Source of the DNA: Bacillota bacterium
Lineage (GTDB): Bacteria; Bacillota_I; Bacilli_A; Erysipelotrichales; Erysipelotrichaceae
DNA: 52,946 bases
Direction: 5' to 3'
Assembly: GCA_023249475.1 (NCBI GenBank)
Contig: JAHFCO010000013.1
Location: forward strand, 1-52,946
A program made the position numbers and the translations under genes. Under the pieces are notes generated by a model that was given only the letters and a program-made list of their open reading frames with translations, had not been told where the DNA came from and ran no database searches. Shown here piece by piece: positions 51,833 to 52,946 of this stretch (position 1 is the first letter of the stretch; every line of letters starts with the position of its first letter).

Positions 51833-52484
51833 GAGTGACCTCTTTTCTCATCTTGATGATATACGACGGTAGACCGATGTCGATATTGAGGGGCGCATAG
51901 AACTCGACGCCCTGATGGTGAAGGTGTTCGACACGTTCACGCAACGATTTATTCATGGGAAACAAAAGCGCATCGGAATGAAGGATGCATGAGATACGGC
52001 GGAACATCCCCCGGCTTTTCAGGTTATTGGCGAGATAGTCCAGGGTGTCGCGCAACTCTTCCAGGCTTTTCGGATTGAAACGGATATGCCCGACCTTACG
52101 GTCGCGCGAAAGGATCTCGCTGAGATCTTTCACGAACTCCCGGTTGGTTTCGATCCAATCCAGGGTCAAGAGTGAATCGTGGGCGACATAGTCATGGGCG
52201 TCATAGATTCTCGGCACGAACTCCTGTTCGCTGAACACGCGGAAAAGATGCAGGATCCGCTCTTCGGATTCGATCCTCGTCCAACGATAGATCTCACTCA
52301 ACTCGACGCCGCCTTCTTCCTTAAACTCGCGTCGCAGCGCCTGAAGAACCGTCTCGCCGTCTTCGACCTTGCCTCCCGGCATTTCCCATTTCCCCGCATA
52401 CGGATCCGACATCCGTCGACCGACCAGAAGCTTGCCTTCCGGATTGGTCAGGATACCGATCGCGACTTCGATCTTCTTCGCCAT
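51825..52484 (-). CDS. Nudix hydrolase (MutT-like) with a C-terminal extension
   Basis: The 219-residue protein carries a complete Nudix box from G38 to V60 (the pattern GxxxxxExxxxxxxREFKEEGG). The N-terminal AIGILTNPEGKLLVGRR and GKWEMPGGKV fit an 8-oxo-dGTP diphosphatase-type enzyme. Residues 125-219 form an extra region with SRDRKVGHIRFNPKSLEELR and GVEFYAPLNIDIGLPSYIIK that I do not recognise. Its role is sanitising oxidised nucleotides if MutT-like. It leads the minus-strand operon and ends 8 bases inside the next gene. Confidence 0.87.
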   Translation of the reverse strand: MAKKIEVAIGILTNPEGKLLVGRRMSDPYAGKWEMPGGKVEDGETVLQALRREFKEEGGVELSEIYRWTRIESEERILHLFRVFSEQEFVPRIYDAHDYVAHDSLLTLDWIETNREFVKDLSEILSRDRKVGHIRFNPKSLEELRDTLDYLANNLKSRGMFRRISCILHSDALLFPMNKSLRERVEHLHHQGVEFYAPLNIDIGLPSYIIKMRKEVTHV

Positions 52485-52518
52485 GGCATCACCTCTTGTC
52501 TACAGTATACTCAATCCA

Positions 52519-52547
52519 TTGCCTTTGGTCGATACCTGCCTTACAAT
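52519..52547 (+). promoter_or_regulatory. Promoter of the last HAD gene
   Basis: TTGCCT (52519-52524) and TACAAT (52542-52547) are spaced by 17 bases, 24 bases before the ATG. Confidence 0.6.
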
Positions 52548-52571
52548 GAAGGAAAGAAAGTGGTGAAAACG

Positions 52572-52946
52572 ATGAAGGTCGCCTTCCTTTATGATTTCGA
52601 TAAGACATTGTCGCCCAAGGATATGCAGGAATACGGGTTCATCGAGGCGATCGGGTTCGACGACGCGGGCCGTTTCTGGTCGTTGGTCGACCAAACGGCC
52701 AAAGAAGAAAAGATGGATCGCATCATGGCCTATCTTTACGAAATGGTCAGACAGGCGAAACGTCATGGCGTCGCATTGACGCGTGAGTTTTTGGCGGATT
52801 TCGGGAAGAACGTCGTGTTGTATCCCGGGGTCGAGACCTGGTTCAGTTCGATCAACGCGTATGCGTCGTTTTTAGGCATCGAGCTCGAACATTTCATTTT
52901 GTCGTCCGGTCTCAGGGAAATCATCGAAATGACATCGATCGCGAAG
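52572..52946 (+). CDS. HAD-superfamily phosphatase (partial, runs off the window)
   Basis: The frame opens MKVAFLYDFDKTLSPKDMQE and stays open to the window end, so 125 residues are seen. DFDKTL is HAD motif I with the nucleophile D9 and acid/base D11. A helical cap follows, then LSSGLREII at motif II. It resembles the phosphoserine-phosphatase-like group. The C-terminal half with motifs III and IV is missing here, so function cannot be refined. The ATG at 52572 is preferred because an upstream GTG at 52563 has no better site. It has its own promoter and is divergent from the Nudix operon. Confidence 0.82.
   Translation, partial: MKVAFLYDFDKTLSPKDMQEYGFIEAIGFDDAGRFWSLVDQTAKEEKMDRIMAYLYEMVRQAKRHGVALTREFLADFGKNVVLYPGVETWFSSINAYASFLGIELEHFILSSGLREIIEMTSIAK

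Overview
The window looks like chromosomal DNA of a fermentative anaerobe of the Bacillota. The evidence is strong AGGAGG-type ribosome binding sites, sigma-A promoters (TTGACA/TATAAT), a CIRCE heat-shock operator, cre-like catabolite sites, cellobiose-type PTS permeases, GlpP, YtrA-type GntR and pyruvate formate-lyase. UGA is used as a stop (for example at 2452-2454), so this is not a UGA=Trp mollicute. Base composition is balanced by eye, high for the Acholeplasma/Izemoplasma-like lineages that some gene types recall, so I leave the order open. I saw no rRNA, tRNA, CRISPR array, insertion sequence or prophage.

Layout. (a) 1-2454: end of a polysaccharide chain-length protein, a CpsB-type tyrosine phosphatase and a DUF853/HerA-like ATPase. 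(b) 2500-6770: a possible small RNA, then a sensory cassette of NarL-type response regulator, a frameshifted DesK/NarX-like kinase, a 7TM kinase-like protein with degenerate catalytic motifs, and GlpP. (c) 6800-9530: nitroreductase, Hsp20 under CIRCE, a stand-alone FCD domain and a Cof-type HAD phosphatase. (d) 9539-15171: beta-glucoside use, with a cre site, GH4, EIIC, RpiR regulator and GH1. (e) 15208-18121: lipoprotein serpin, UppP and a flavodoxin/ferredoxin protein. (f) 18181-22824: three tandem paralogous GntR/UTRA regulators, a GNAT enzyme, a complex control region, a second EIIC and a small membrane protein. (g) 22900-25995: pflB-pflA. (h) 26000-32326: PfkB kinase, secreted subtilase, secreted SGNH esterase, split chromate-type transporter with LysR, and a lipoprotein nuclease. 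(i) 32438-39000: Trk potassium uptake (two TrkA, a 44-residue membrane peptide, TrkH, an OB-fold-like membrane protein), then GNAT, TPR and a KdpE/short KdpD pair. (j) 39115-42869: pentapeptide-repeat protein, group-B [FeFe] hydrogenase, hydroxyacid dehydrogenase and NuoE-like [2Fe-2S] protein. (k) 42900-44862: YtrA-type GntR with an ABC exporter. (l) 44891-52946: housekeeping genes (MazG-like, flavodoxin, MBL hydrolase, GNAT, CBS-containing Mn-pyrophosphatase, Gfo/Idh oxidoreductase, NagB, YciI, DsrE-like, HIRAN-like membrane protein, Nudix, HAD).

Together the genes suggest uptake and phosphorolytic-type use of beta-glucosides and amino sugars through PTS. Carbon would flow to pyruvate and be split by PflB to formate and acetyl-CoA. 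Hydrogenase or a redox-sensing relative of it would handle excess reductant. Catabolite (cre), CRP/FNR-like and Rex-like sites sit where such control would be expected. The least ordinary items are the kinase/pseudokinase cassette, the HTH-less FCD protein, the three GntR paralogues with the nearby 18-bp palindrome, the 44-residue peptide in the trk operon, the lipoprotein serpin, and the small RNA candidate at about 2537-2630. No single locus is plainly a new defence or mobile system.
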